DNA of 64,000 nt from Fibrobacterota bacterium (GTDB taxonomy: Bacteria; Fibrobacterota; Chitinivibrionia; Chitinivibrionales; Chitinispirillaceae). Every line of letters begins with the position of its first letter. The stretch's first letter is position 1. This document shows positions 36,250-45,915 of the stretch, one piece after another. Both the position numbers and the translations under genes were made by a program. Where the stretch lies: positions 1 to 64,000 of the forward strand of contig JAEZKP010000004.1 in the NCBI GenBank assembly GCA_023436145.1, read 5' to 3'. Under the pieces are notes generated by a model that was not told where the DNA came from, did no database searches, and saw only the letters and a program-made list of their open reading frames with translations.

Positions 36250-36804
36250 TTATTTTTCACTGCAGCGGTAAAACTCAACCACAGTATCTCCGAACTCTCT
36301 AATGTCATAACAGAAATCACAAATGGATAAATTCTGCAGATAGTTTTGTTTAGAGGTTCTCTCATAAACCAGAATCCCATCTGCTACCAATACTTTCAAA
36401 AGATCCGGTACCAGAAGAGCCAAATCCTTATCAGCATAAGGGGGATCATAAAAAACCACCTGGTAACGTTCTTTGTTTTTCCTGAGAAAAGTCCTGACAT
36501 CCTCAACTATACATCTGCACTGGTCTGTAACAGATAAAATTCCGGAATTCTTAATAATCAGTTCAGCCCTGCGACGGTCTTTCTCAATAAAATCCACCTT
36601 CAGAGCCCCTCTACTGATCATCTCAAAACCAAAAGCACCACTACCTGCACATATATCTGCAGTTGTTGCTCCGGGCAGATGGAACTTGATTATTTCGAGA
36701 ACCGACTGCCTTGTCCGCTCAAGAGTCGGTCGAAACTCGGCATCGCGATCCGGAATATTCAGGAAACGCCCCCTCAATGTCCCGGCAATTATCCTTAATC
36801 TCAT
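36250..36804 (-). CDS. rsmD: 16S rRNA (guanine-966-N2)-methyltransferase
   Basis: 184 residues. RIIAGTLRGRFLNIPD is the standard RsmD opening. The SAM site is DICAGSGAFGFEMISRGA and the catalytic motif is YDPPYAD. It methylates G966 of 16S rRNA. Its ATG shares one base with the stop of the upstream pilus gene (TAATG), indicating translational coupling. Confidence 0.95.
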   Translation of the reverse strand: MRLRIIAGTLRGRFLNIPDRDAEFRPTLERTRQSVLEIIKFHLPGATTADICAGSGAFGFEMISRGALKVDFIEKDRRRAELIIKNSGILSVTDQCRCIVEDVRTFLRKNKERYQVVFYDPPYADKDLALLVPDLLKVLVADGILVYERTSKQNYLQNLSICDFCYDIREFGDTVVEFYRCSEK

Positions 36805-37712
36805 TAATTCTTTACCGTAATTAACATCTGAGCATCAACACTGACTGCAGATCCAGCCAGGGCATTAATACTTATTTCCTTAAAAGCACATGGGATCTGC
36901 TCAAAATTGAGGTCCATCACAAAGCGGACAAAATCTTTATAAGTACATTCAGCCTTGATTTTGTAAATGTATCTGCGATACCCACCCACAACCTCAACAT
37001 CCTGCTGCCTGGGTTCTGTATCCAGATGGATATCATCCCGTTCTGCTATCTTAACCACCTTTTTCACCTGATCAGAAAGAAATTCTCTGGATACCAGATG
37101 ATCAATTGCCTGAAAACGATCTGCGAAATCCAACCCGAAATTGGTTTTCAGAGTAACACTAAAACGATACCCTTTACCATGGGAGGTGATAAAAGAATAT
37201 GGCTTGGGTAAAAGCTCGATCCGCTCTTTACGAAGCGAGTTAAAAGTACGCCCTATAATTTCTTTAGTGTCACCCAGGCCCACCGCATACACAGTCTGAA
37301 ACTTGGAAATCTCAAGCTTCCTCAGCCCTATCCCCTCCGGAAAGGTTCGGCTGAGCATCTCAAGAACCTTTTTTGTATGAAGAACCTCATAGGTAACCCG
37401 CTCGTTGAAAGCCATATCGTTGTAGGCAATGTCCAGCAAACCCGGAGAACCACGCTTCTCAGCATTCACTTCTTTTACTATATCCTCAATAGCTTTATCC
37501 GGAGAATGTGAAGAGCTCTGGAAATCAGTAGAAACCGGCCTCTCTGATTCCGGACCATTCTTTTTGCTTTGAGAGAGATTAAGCCAAAAAAAAGTACCAG
37601 CACCCAGAATAATAACAGAGATTACACTCAGCACTATCAGTTTACCAGGAACAGTTCCAGGACTGGGATGTTTTTTGCCGGGTTTATTTTTTATCAGGTT
37701 TATTTTAAGCAT
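36804..37712 (-). CDS. PilN/PilO-like pilus assembly protein
   Basis: 302 residues: a short basic cytoplasmic tail (MLKINLIKNKPGKKHP, matching the PilN opening INLL), one transmembrane helix (24-46, LIVLSVISVIILGAGTFFWL), and a periplasmic part with coiled-coil and ferredoxin-like features (FPEGIGLRKLEISKFQ is PilN-like; FVRFVMDLNFEQIPCAFKEISI near the C-terminus is PilO-like). It may be a fusion or a single divergent protein filling both roles, as no separate pilO is present. It lies 5 bp after the PilM-like gene, which supports the assignment. Confidence 0.7.
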   Translation of the reverse strand: MLKINLIKNKPGKKHPSPGTVPGKLIVLSVISVIILGAGTFFWLNLSQSKKNGPESERPVSTDFQSSSHSPDKAIEDIVKEVNAEKRGSPGLLDIAYNDMAFNERVTYEVLHTKKVLEMLSRTFPEGIGLRKLEISKFQTVYAVGLGDTKEIIGRTFNSLRKERIELLPKPYSFITSHGKGYRFSVTLKTNFGLDFADRFQAIDHLVSREFLSDQVKKVVKIAERDDIHLDTEPRQQDVEVVGGYRRYIYKIKAECTYKDFVRFVMDLNFEQIPCAFKEISINALAGSAVSVDAQMLITVKN

Positions 37713-37717
37713 GCAAT

Positions 37718-38632
37718 CTATTCGTTTCCACGCAGTGCCAATCCCACTGCTACAGACAATTGAGGTGCGTATGTCATCAACTGATCACTATCGATAGCGA
37801 TCCTGCAACCAACCTTACGGAAAGGATACAACAACTCCCCACTCCCCATCTTTGCACATACCGCATCCCGGAACTCCATCTGTGTAAATAATGAACCCGT
37901 GAAATAGAGACTAACCCTGGGTTGGACATCAATTCTATGATTAAGTGCAAGAAAACGGTTTATTTCTGATTGTAGCTGCAGAGAATAAGAATCAGCATTC
38001 AAACTCTCATAAGTATAGTTGAAACATTCCATGTCTATGTAATTCCCATTACGGGTAAGAATCATCTTGGTTTTTTCACTTTCTCCATGGACAATAACTG
38101 CCGGAGTATAAATGCGCTCCCTGTAATTTGCCTCAAAAGTGTTAATAATAGCAAAAGCATCCAGATCGATTACCTGCGGGTGCAATTTGTTTGCTTTTAA
38201 CAGAGTCGAGAACCGTTCAACCAGAGAATGGCGAAATGCCACTGTAAGATAATTTTTATAAGCCCCGTTCCCCTCAGCAACACATTCCTGAAAGTCAAAT
38301 GAATATTCATCTATGGAGCCGATTATCTGCTGGGCCAGTTCCCATTCGATAAGCTCATTCACCTCAGTCTCTTCACTCTCAAGCTGAATATGTTTTATAA
38401 TGGCATATTCTGTAGGCAGAGAACAGGCCACTTCAGGACTGTAGAATTTGAATTTATTCTTCAGCTTTTTAAGCTCCTGCCCCGCACATTCCCAACTGTC
38501 ACCCCCATTATCAGCAGTAAAAGGCTGTATCGCCACAGAAAGAACCGCATTCTCCTGCGGGGAATACTGTGCTATACTCATGTAATCGCTCTGGATATCC
38601 AAACCACTCAAGTATTTTCTGGATGCTTTCAT
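37718..38632 (-). CDS. pilM: PilM-like actin-fold pilus assembly protein
   Basis: About 304 residues from an internal ATG at 38632 (MKASRKYLSGLDIQSDYMSI). The longer frame to 38668 adds 12 residues before the conserved GLDI start and is less likely; neither start has a clear ribosome-binding site. PilM features: LSGLDIQSDYMSIAQ (phosphate-1), VACSLPTEYAIIKHIQLE, NELIEWELAQQI, VIDLDAFAIINTFEANY, and the C-terminal SVAVGLALRG. PilM binds the N-terminus of PilN on the cytoplasmic side and couples to PilB/PilT motors. It is the first gene of the run into pilNO-like and rsmD. Confidence 0.8.
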   Translation of the reverse strand: MKASRKYLSGLDIQSDYMSIAQYSPQENAVLSVAIQPFTADNGGDSWECAGQELKKLKNKFKFYSPEVACSLPTEYAIIKHIQLESEETEVNELIEWELAQQIIGSIDEYSFDFQECVAEGNGAYKNYLTVAFRHSLVERFSTLLKANKLHPQVIDLDAFAIINTFEANYRERIYTPAVIVHGESEKTKMILTRNGNYIDMECFNYTYESLNADSYSLQLQSEINRFLALNHRIDVQPRVSLYFTGSLFTQMEFRDAVCAKMGSGELLYPFRKVGCRIAIDSDQLMTYAPQLSVAVGLALRGNE

Positions 38633-38902
38633 AATAACCGATCTAACACAATACTGTGCCAAAATCATTTAACCAACAAAATCGGGATTGAGCACCTAAA
38701 ATATTCAGGAACACCATATCCTTATAAAAAACTGCAGACACTTCAAATTTGATATGTCTGCTTACTCCTTCACCCCCAACTGCAGAAATCAGGTTTAAAT
38801 ATCATTTTTTGAATTGCAACGGGCAAACGATTCATTAAATATAGTTAAAAATATAGAATCTGCAGGAACCGCTTTGCCAGAAACCCTCAAATAAATTTCT
38901 GA

Positions 38903-39274
38903 TTAAAAAGAAATCAGGTCTCTAATCCGGCTGAGCTTTGAGGGCCCCAGTCCCTTAACCTGTTCTAAATCTCCGGCCTTTTTAAATGTTCCCTTTTCCA
39001 GCCGATAATTGATTATATCCTGTGCGATAGCCTTGCCAATTCCCGGAAGAAGAATCAACTCCTCCAAAGTCGCAGTATTTATGTTTATGCAGAATTCACT
39101 GGTGTCCTTTTTTTCAGGCTCAACCTTTTCTGCCTCTGTATTCCTGCACTCTTCCTTGTTTTCGCTGATTATTCTTACCGTAGGACTGATAACTCCATTT
39201 CTTCTTATCAGCCACATAACCCATAAAGCCACAGCAAAAAACCACAGAAAAATTAAACCTGATCTGGATTTCAT
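38903..39274 (-). CDS. ComEA-like helix-hairpin-helix DNA-binding protein
   Basis: 123 residues. An N-terminal TM helix (LIFLWFFAVALWVMWLI) is followed by a short acidic linker and a ComEA-type double HhH domain: ININTATLEELILLPGIGKAIAQDI and FKKAGDLEQVKGLGPSKLSRI. ComEA captures incoming DNA in the periplasm during natural transformation. With pilB, pilM and pilN-like genes nearby this suggests a DNA-uptake pilus. It lies 5 bp after the response-regulator HD-GYP gene. Confidence 0.85.
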   Translation of the reverse strand: MKSRSGLIFLWFFAVALWVMWLIRRNGVISPTVRIISENKEECRNTEAEKVEPEKKDTSEFCININTATLEELILLPGIGKAIAQDIINYRLEKGTFKKAGDLEQVKGLGPSKLSRIRDLISF

Positions 39275-39279
39275 TTTTT

Positions 39280-40722
39280 TTATCCCTTCGAACGCATAAT
39301 ATCCAGAAATGCATCCACTATCATTGGGTCAAATTGTCTGCCCCGCTCCTTAATCAGTATATTGAATGCAGTCTCCTGAGGAAGAGATTTGCGGTAAGGC
39401 CGATCAGATGTCATCGCCTCATAAGCATCAGAAACACTGAGGATTCTGGCTCCAAAAGGAATATCATTTTTGCTTATTCCCATAGGATAGCCCCCACCAT
39501 TAAAAAATTCATGATGATGAAGAACCATAGGCACCAGCGCCTTTAACGAAGGGACGTCGGCAATGATACGAGCTCCCAACTCAGGATGTTTTTTAATCTG
39601 ATCAAATTCCTCAGGCGTAAGCTTAGCCGCCTTATTGAGAATAGCCTCACTTATCCCGATTTTGCCAATATCATGCAATAAACCAGCGTATTTCACCAGT
39701 TCGATTTCACTATCGGGAAGCCCCAGATGCTTTGCCAACACCACTGTATATTTCATTACATTCTCAGAATGTCCATGGGTGTATTCATCTTTGGCCTCAA
39801 CAGCCAGCGCAAATGCACGAATAGTTTTCAGATAATTGTCCCTTATGTTGTGATAAAGGCGTACATTTTCGATAGAAATACTGGCTTGAGAAGCAAGCAC
39901 ATTAACGATTTCCAGATCTACATTAAAAAAAGCCTCCCGCCCCGCCAACCTGGCCAGGTTTAAAACCCCAATTGTTCTGGAAGGGGTTTTTAACGGGAAA
40001 AAAATACATGATTGAAGCTCTGATGGTATCGGCTGCAATCCATTAGGCAGATTATGCTCAGAGGGCTCCAGCACCAGAGGCTCTCCATGACTGGCTACCC
40101 ATCGGGATGCACTGATAAAGGGCCCACCCACCCAGTAATTTCGGTTAAAACTACCAGAAGTCTCAGAAAGAATAAGTTTTCCTGTGTTTTCTAAAAATAA
40201 CAATGCTCCACCATCAGCTTTGGACATTCGAATCGAATAATCCAGAAATTTTGTGTTCAGATCAGTCACATCCAGCGTGGAAGCCAGAATTTTGGTAACT
40301 TCATGCAGGGATACCAGTTTCGAAAATAACAAGTTCTCCTCTTCAAGCTGCTTTCTTGCCAGAGCCCGCTTCACCTTCTCACTTATCTCCTCCAGATGAA
40401 ACGGCTTGGTCAGATAATCATTTGCCCCGAACTTTAACGCATCGATAGCACTGTCAAGAGTAGGAAAGCCGGTTGTAATCAGAACCGGCAAGGAATTGTT
40501 TTTCTCTTTGAGATGCTTAAGAAGCTCAACCCCGGAAATACCTGGCATTTTTATGTCAGTCACTACCAGGTCAAACGCATTATTGCCCATCAATTCAAGA
40601 GCCCGTTCAGCAGATTGAGCGGTAGTTACAGAATACCCTTTTTTTTGAAGATATTGCCCTAGAATTTCACAAATTGATGTCTCATCATCAACAATAAGAA
40701 CATGCTTATTCTGGCTTACCAT
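39280..40722 (-). CDS. Response regulator with GAF and HD-GYP output
   Basis: About 480 residues from ATG 40722 (MVSQNKHVLIVDDE). A longer frame to 40797 would read through kdsB and is rejected. The receiver has DDET, VVTDIKMPG (phospho-Asp) and LTKPF. A GAF domain spans about 150-285. The HD-GYP domain has HGHSENVMKYTVVLAKHLG, LLHDIGKIGI, KHPELGARII and HHEFFNGGGYPMGI, all key residues present. It should hydrolyse c-di-GMP under phosphorylation control; no cognate kinase is adjacent. It overlaps the end of kdsB by 17 bp. Confidence 0.92.
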   Translation of the reverse strand: MVSQNKHVLIVDDETSICEILGQYLQKKGYSVTTAQSAERALELMGNNAFDLVVTDIKMPGISGVELLKHLKEKNNSLPVLITTGFPTLDSAIDALKFGANDYLTKPFHLEEISEKVKRALARKQLEEENLLFSKLVSLHEVTKILASTLDVTDLNTKFLDYSIRMSKADGGALLFLENTGKLILSETSGSFNRNYWVGGPFISASRWVASHGEPLVLEPSEHNLPNGLQPIPSELQSCIFFPLKTPSRTIGVLNLARLAGREAFFNVDLEIVNVLASQASISIENVRLYHNIRDNYLKTIRAFALAVEAKDEYTHGHSENVMKYTVVLAKHLGLPDSEIELVKYAGLLHDIGKIGISEAILNKAAKLTPEEFDQIKKHPELGARIIADVPSLKALVPMVLHHHEFFNGGGYPMGISKNDIPFGARILSVSDAYEAMTSDRPYRKSLPQETAFNILIKERGRQFDPMIVDAFLDIMRSKG

Positions 40723-41449
40723 AGTTATGCGCTGCTGCCCGTAGTTTAAATTGTTCCAAATCCTCTGGTGTGTCAATACCGATCGATTCGAAATCATGTA
40801 TCAGGCAGCGAATTTTCATCCCGTACTCAAGTGCACGCAACTGCTCAAGACTCTCACGCTTCTCAAGCTCTCCCTGAGGAAAACCGCAAAAACGAGCCAG
40901 CCCACCAGCAGTAAAACCATAGATACCCTTATGTTTGAGAAATTCTGCATTCCCCTTCACATCATAAGGCAATGGTGAGCGGGAAAAATAAAGTGCCTCT
41001 GCAAATCGGTTCATGACAACCTTTACTATATGAGGGTTATCTCTTTCCTCAATTGTAGCATGAGAGGCGATAGTAAGCAAGCTATTGTCATCGATTTTAT
41101 TAAGCTCAGAGACAAAATTCTGCAATACCTCGGCAGGGATCAAAGGTTCGTCACCCTGAAGATTCACCACCCTGGATCCCCCGACCTTGTTTAAAGCCTC
41201 AAAAACCCGGTCAGTACCCCTGGGATGATCCGAAGCAGTCAAAACCACCTCACCACCATGAAATTTAACCGCCTCCTCAATCCTATGGTCGTCAGTAGCC
41301 ACATACACCCGATCAAATACCTCCGCCCTTCTGGCACACTCATAAACCCACATCACAAGCGGCAATCCATTAATCTTACACAGCGGTTTTCCCGGAAGTC
41401 TGGTGGATCCATACCTGGCAGGAATAATACAAATAATCTTCTGATCCAT
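40706..41449 (-). CDS. kdsB: 3-deoxy-manno-octulosonate cytidylyltransferase
   Basis: About 247 residues. The start is ATG 41449 (MDQKIICIIPARYGS), preceded by GAGGAG at about 7 bases; the longer TTG frame overlaps that site. Motifs: IIPARYGSTRLPGKPL (CTP loop), DDHRIEEAV, HPRGTDRVFEA, VVNLQGDEPLI. It activates Kdo with CTP for lipid A-Kdo assembly, so the cell makes LPS or a Kdo-containing polymer. Confidence 0.96.
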   Translation of the reverse strand: MDQKIICIIPARYGSTRLPGKPLCKINGLPLVMWVYECARRAEVFDRVYVATDDHRIEEAVKFHGGEVVLTASDHPRGTDRVFEALNKVGGSRVVNLQGDEPLIPAEVLQNFVSELNKIDDNSLLTIASHATIEERDNPHIVKVVMNRFAEALYFSRSPLPYDVKGNAEFLKHKGIYGFTAGGLARFCGFPQGELEKRESLEQLRALEYGMKIRCLIHDFESIGIDTPEDLEQFKLRAAAHNYGKPE

Positions 41450-41457
41450 CGGACTCC

Positions 41458-41745
41458 TCAACCGCCAATAACCTTGGGTATAGCAAAATGATTTTTCTTC
41501 ACACTGGGTCCATTCTGCAAGATCTGCTCCTGACTCAGCGATACCGGCTCAGCATCATCTCTGAGCGGATCATGCATCGGTGCCACAAAATTGGTAGGTT
41601 CCACATGAGTAGTATCCACTTCGTTTAATTTCTGGATATACTCAAGAATCGAACCCAATTGAACAGAAAGACCTTCGGTCTCTTCGCTGGAAAGCTTCAG
41701 TCGTGCCAGATAAGCAATTTTCTGCACTAATGCGCAATCTAACAT
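41458..41745 (-). CDS. gatC: Glutamyl/aspartyl-tRNA(Gln/Asn) amidotransferase subunit C
   Basis: 95 residues from ATG 41745 (MLDCALVQKIAYLARLKLS), with AAGGGG just upstream; the 12-residue-longer frame would overlap uvrD more. GatC pattern: VQKIAYLARLKLSSEE, LGSILEYIQKLNEVDT, and DPLRDDAEPVS near the end. It is the small subunit that stabilises GatA in the GatCAB transamidase. gatA and gatB are not in this window. Confidence 0.9.
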   Translation of the reverse strand: MLDCALVQKIAYLARLKLSSEETEGLSVQLGSILEYIQKLNEVDTTHVEPTNFVAPMHDPLRDDAEPVSLSQEQILQNGPSVKKNHFAIPKVIGG

Positions 41746-41761
41746 ATTTCCCCTTATCCTC

Positions 41762-43999
41762 TCAATTTTCAAAATTGGCAAATTTTGCCATCAGTTTTCT
41801 TCTTACACCATCATTAAACAGAACCGTCAGCTTCATATCATCACCAAAACCGCTGATACTTAGAATCCGACCCCGTCCGTAGGATTTGTGCCGCACATGC
41901 TGACCCATCCTAAATTCCACCGTGTCCTGCGAGAAGTCTTCATACCCTGGCATTTCAACCGCAGACTGAAGCGGCTTGTCCACTTTGGCCCGGCTCTGAA
42001 TACCAGCTGCCTTTTTTTCAGGAACGGAATTAATCTGACCAAAGAAACTGCTATTGTCCTTAAAACAAAAATAAGTTTGCGGAACGTCCTGAAGAAAACG
42101 GGATGGAATACCAGGAAGAAGCTCCCCAAAACGCCAACGCTGATCCACATGAGAACACTCCAGTCTCTCCGCAGCCCTGGTAGCTCCCACATATAACAGC
42201 CTTCTCTCCTCTTCAATCTTATTTTCATCATCGAAATTCTGCCTCGAAGGGATTACCCCATCCTCCAGACCTACCAGATAAACATGTCTGAACTCCAGCC
42301 CTTTTGCACAATGAAGAGTCATCAGATTCACTGCGTTCTCTTTTTTCTCCCAGCTATCTACATCAGATACTAAAGAAACCTCCTCCAGAAAATCAGAGAG
42401 TTTCTTATCCGGATTTTCACGCGACCATATGGTAATAGCATTAAGCAGCTCATTAATGTTTTCCACTCTTCCCAGGGACTCCTCGCTTCCCTCACTGGTT
42501 AGTATATCCATATACCCGGTCAACTGAAGCATCTCATTTAGAATCTCCGGAACACCGGTTCCATTTTTGTAAAGATCAATAAGCAGTTCGAAAACACTTT
42601 TTAATTCTGAAAACCCCTTCTGGTACCTGCTGCCTAAAGAAGAAACATCCACACTTATCAACCCCTGCAACATTGAAAGAGAATTCTTTAGAGCATGCTC
42701 ACTGAGCTGCTCACGGGCCTTATCCCCCAGCCCCCGGGCCGGTACATTACAGATACGCTCAAAACTCAGATTATCACAGGGATTAACCAATAACCGCAAG
42801 TATGCCAGACAATCCTTAATCTCTGCACGCTCATAAAATCCGGTTCCCCCAACCAGGATGTAAGGGACACGTAATTTTCTGAAAGCCTCTTCAAACACCC
42901 GTGACTGAGCATTTGTTCTGAATAGAACCGCAATATCTCCCCCGCGGATCTTCCCTTTGACAGATTCTGAGATTTTCTCTGCCACAGTCTGGGCTTCCTG
43001 ACGGTCATCCCGGTAGCGACAAACAAGAACCGCTTCTCCGGAATTGCGCTCTGTCCAGAGCTTTTTCGGTGCTCTTTTTACATTAGCTGCAATAACTGCA
43101 TTAGCAAAATCCAGTACAGCTTTGCATGACCGGTAATTTTGCTCCAGCTTGAAAACTTTAGTATCCGGGAAGATCTTTTCAAAAGATAGTATATTATCGA
43201 TCTGAGCACCCCGCCAGCCATAAATACTCTGATCATCATCACCTACAACGAAAATGTTACCATGCCCTGCACAGAGCTCTTTAATCAGAAGAAACTGAGC
43301 AGTGTTGGTATCCTGATACTCATCTACCAGAATGTATTTGAAAAGATTCTGGTATTTGGCCAGCAACTCAGGGTTCTGCCTCAGAAGAAACACTGCATTA
43401 GCCAGCAGATCATCAAAATCCATTGCCTGCTGCTCACGAAGTTGTTTCTGATAGAGTTTATAAATACGGGAGATTTCCTGTTCATAAAAGCCCCTGGCCA
43501 GATTCTCGACTTCTTCTGCAGTCAGGCAGCGGTTTTTATATCTGGAAATCAGAGAGGCAGCTTGTCTTGCAGTGACACTGCGATCATCAATATCCAGATT
43601 TTTAAGAACCTTTTTTATAAGCGCAAGCTGGTCATCACTGTCATAAATGGTAAATGTGGAATTGTAACCCAAAGCTCTGCCTTCCATACGCAGAATACGG
43701 GCACAGAGGGAATGGAAAGTCCCTATCCATAGTCCATTTACCGGTACACCAATTAACGATTCTACTCTGTCGCGCATCTCTCTGGCAGCTTTATTTGTAA
43801 ATGTAGCCGCGAAGATCTGCCCCGGATGAATCCCGGTATCTATCAGGTAAGCGATTTTTGCGGTCAAGACTCTGGTTTTACCGGTTCCTGCCCCGGCAAA
43901 CACTAACTCTGGCCCCCCTGTGTAAAGTACCGCATCACGCTGGACAGAGTTAAGAACCATTTTTTCCAATACTGAAGAACTGTTTTTAAATTGTATCAT
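41762..43999 (-). CDS. pcrA: UvrD/PcrA-type superfamily 1A DNA helicase
   Basis: About 745 residues from ATG 43999 (GGAG 9 bases upstream); the longer TTG start is less likely. Motifs: LNSVQRDAV (Q motif), Walker A AGAGTGKTRVL, TFTNKAAREM, VDEYQDTN (motif II), GDDDQSIYGWRGA, LEQNYRSCKAVLDFAN, VNLMTLHCAKGLEFRHV, RLLYVGATRAAERL. The C-terminal HKSYGRGRILSISG is the PcrA Tudor-like segment. It is a 3'-5' helicase for nucleotide-excision/mismatch repair and fork maintenance. Its start overlaps the end of pilB. Confidence 0.95.
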   Translation of the reverse strand: MIQFKNSSSVLEKMVLNSVQRDAVLYTGGPELVFAGAGTGKTRVLTAKIAYLIDTGIHPGQIFAATFTNKAAREMRDRVESLIGVPVNGLWIGTFHSLCARILRMEGRALGYNSTFTIYDSDDQLALIKKVLKNLDIDDRSVTARQAASLISRYKNRCLTAEEVENLARGFYEQEISRIYKLYQKQLREQQAMDFDDLLANAVFLLRQNPELLAKYQNLFKYILVDEYQDTNTAQFLLIKELCAGHGNIFVVGDDDQSIYGWRGAQIDNILSFEKIFPDTKVFKLEQNYRSCKAVLDFANAVIAANVKRAPKKLWTERNSGEAVLVCRYRDDRQEAQTVAEKISESVKGKIRGGDIAVLFRTNAQSRVFEEAFRKLRVPYILVGGTGFYERAEIKDCLAYLRLLVNPCDNLSFERICNVPARGLGDKAREQLSEHALKNSLSMLQGLISVDVSSLGSRYQKGFSELKSVFELLIDLYKNGTGVPEILNEMLQLTGYMDILTSEGSEESLGRVENINELLNAITIWSRENPDKKLSDFLEEVSLVSDVDSWEKKENAVNLMTLHCAKGLEFRHVYLVGLEDGVIPSRQNFDDENKIEEERRLLYVGATRAAERLECSHVDQRWRFGELLPGIPSRFLQDVPQTYFCFKDNSSFFGQINSVPEKKAAGIQSRAKVDKPLQSAVEMPGYEDFSQDTVEFRMGQHVRHKSYGRGRILSISGFGDDMKLTVLFNDGVRRKLMAKFANFEN

Positions 44000-45875
44000 T
44001 CTGTGTTGCTCCAAGTACCTGATCGATAGTGGTCAGACCCTCAAGTACCTTCCTTAAACCATCACGTCGCAGGGTATCAAAATCACCCCGCTTCAGACAG
44101 TACTGTTTAATCTGTTCGGCCGGAACCCGCTGGAAAACCAGTTTTGAAACATTGGAATCCGGTATCAGAAGTTCGAAAAGTCCGATACGGCCTTTAAAGC
44201 CGGTTCCGTTACAAAATTTACACCCCTTGGCATTAAAGAACTGCACTCCACGGCGCAGGCCAATCCTGTTAAGCAGTTCCTCTTCGGGTTGATAAGGTTC
44301 TTTGCATTTCTGGCAGAGCTTTCTCACCAGCCTCTGTGCCAGAATCGCAATAATGGTTGATGTTGCCAGGAACGGTTCAATGCCCATGTCAAGTAGACGG
44401 GTGTAGGCACTGGCAGAATCGTTTGTGTGAAGAGTAGAGAAGACCAGATGTCCGGTAAGCGCAGCCTGTATAGCCATCTGGCAGGTTTCCAGATCCCGCA
44501 TCTCACCTATCATGATTATATCCGGGTCCTGACGTAAAATGGACCGCATCCCGTCTGCAAATGTAAATCCGGCTTTGGAATTGATCTGTCCCTGACATAT
44601 CCCGTCAAGATGAATTTCCACCGGGTCCTCCATAGTGACTATGTTTTTAGATGTGTCATAGATCTTTTGCAAACAGGAATACAGTGTGGAACTCTTTCCG
44701 CTGCCTGTAGGGCCGGTAACCAGTATTATCCCATCGGGAGATTTTATTATCTTCTCAAAATCAGAAATCATCTTGGGGAGAAAACCCAGTTTATCCAGGG
44801 TCAGATTGTTAGCGTAAGGGTCCAGAATTCGCATCACTATCTTCTCATTCACCCCCCGCTTTCTGGTCATCATAGGATACGTGGAAACCCTTAAATCAAT
44901 CTCCCTGTCTTCAAAACGTATCTGAAAACGACCATCCTGAGGTTTTCTTTTCTCGGCAATATCCATTCCAGACATGATTTTCAATCTGGATACAATCTGA
45001 GCCCGCAATTGAAGAGGTATGGGATTTTTCTCAACCAGTTCTCCATCGATACGGAACCGCAGTCTCACATATCTTTCCATCGGTTCGATATGTATATCGG
45101 AAGCCCGCTCCAAAATAGCCTGATTTATAAGCAAATTGGCAAGCTTGACAACCTGGGCTCCCTCCTCATCGGAAAGCTTGTCAAATTCCTCATCCACCTT
45201 CACCACATCCAGCTCATCTGCCGCAGACTGTCCCAAAAGCTTGGTCATGTCTTCCAGGCCTGCAGAATAATTCTTTTCTATAGCTGTAATGATACTTTTT
45301 TCGGTGGCGATAACCGGCTCTATCTCTTTTCCGGTCTTAAATTTGATATGGTCGATGGTTCGCAGATTGGTGGGATCTGCCATTGCCACTGTCAAAACTT
45401 CATCAGTTTCAAAAAGAGGAATTACCTTGTATTTACGGGCTATCTCCTCAGGAATCAAACGAATAAGAGTTCTGGAAAAAGTAAAATTTTCCAAAACCAC
45501 ATGCTGCACATCCAGCTGCGCACTAAGCACATCCACCAGTTTACTTTCAGTTATGAAACCCAGAGTGGTAAGACACTTACCCAGCTGAAGACCGGTTTTT
45601 TTCTGCTCTTCCAGACCCTGCGCAAGCTGCTCTGAAGTAATAAGCCCCTGCTCCAGAAGAACTTCTCCGATTCTTTTTTTATGGTCCAGATGAATCTGAG
45701 CACCCAGAACACTGGAAAGCTCATCTTCGGTTATAAACCCCAACTTTACAAGTACACTACCCAGGCTTGCGCCGCTTTTTTTATGTTCCTGCAAAGCCTC
45801 AACCAACTGTTCCTGGTTGATGAGTCCCTGGGACAACAGTATTTCCCCTAATTTCTTACGCCGCTTCTCCACCAT
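43986..45875 (-). CDS. pilB: Type IV pilus/type II secretion assembly ATPase with two MshEN domains
   Basis: 629 residues. Two N-terminal MshEN repeats (about 6-60 and 63-125) each read KLGEILLSQGLINQEQL / RIGEVLLEQGLITSEQL with LGxxLxxLGFIT halves; MshEN domains bind c-di-GMP. The ATPase follows: MERYVRLRFRIDGELVE, Walker A GPTGSGKSSTLYS, Asp box VTMEDPVEI, Walker B IMIGEMRDLETCQMA, His box FSTLHTNDS. The tetracysteine zinc site is CQKC...CKFCNG. It powers pilus extension, or pseudopilus assembly if GspE-like; nearby pilM/pilN-like genes favour the pilus. Confidence 0.93.
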   Translation of the reverse strand: MVEKRRKKLGEILLSQGLINQEQLVEALQEHKKSGASLGSVLVKLGFITEDELSSVLGAQIHLDHKKRIGEVLLEQGLITSEQLAQGLEEQKKTGLQLGKCLTTLGFITESKLVDVLSAQLDVQHVVLENFTFSRTLIRLIPEEIARKYKVIPLFETDEVLTVAMADPTNLRTIDHIKFKTGKEIEPVIATEKSIITAIEKNYSAGLEDMTKLLGQSAADELDVVKVDEEFDKLSDEEGAQVVKLANLLINQAILERASDIHIEPMERYVRLRFRIDGELVEKNPIPLQLRAQIVSRLKIMSGMDIAEKRKPQDGRFQIRFEDREIDLRVSTYPMMTRKRGVNEKIVMRILDPYANNLTLDKLGFLPKMISDFEKIIKSPDGIILVTGPTGSGKSSTLYSCLQKIYDTSKNIVTMEDPVEIHLDGICQGQINSKAGFTFADGMRSILRQDPDIIMIGEMRDLETCQMAIQAALTGHLVFSTLHTNDSASAYTRLLDMGIEPFLATSTIIAILAQRLVRKLCQKCKEPYQPEEELLNRIGLRRGVQFFNAKGCKFCNGTGFKGRIGLFELLIPDSNVSKLVFQRVPAEQIKQYCLKRGDFDTLRRDGLRKVLEGLTTIDQVLGATQNDTI

Positions 45876-45915
45876 TTTTATGCCATCTGAGAAAAATTGG
45901 TAACTGTCATCAGAT

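Noticed and set aside
45009..45635. 208-codon plus-strand frame
   Set aside because: Lies entirely within pilB on the other strand; its translation has no domain pattern.
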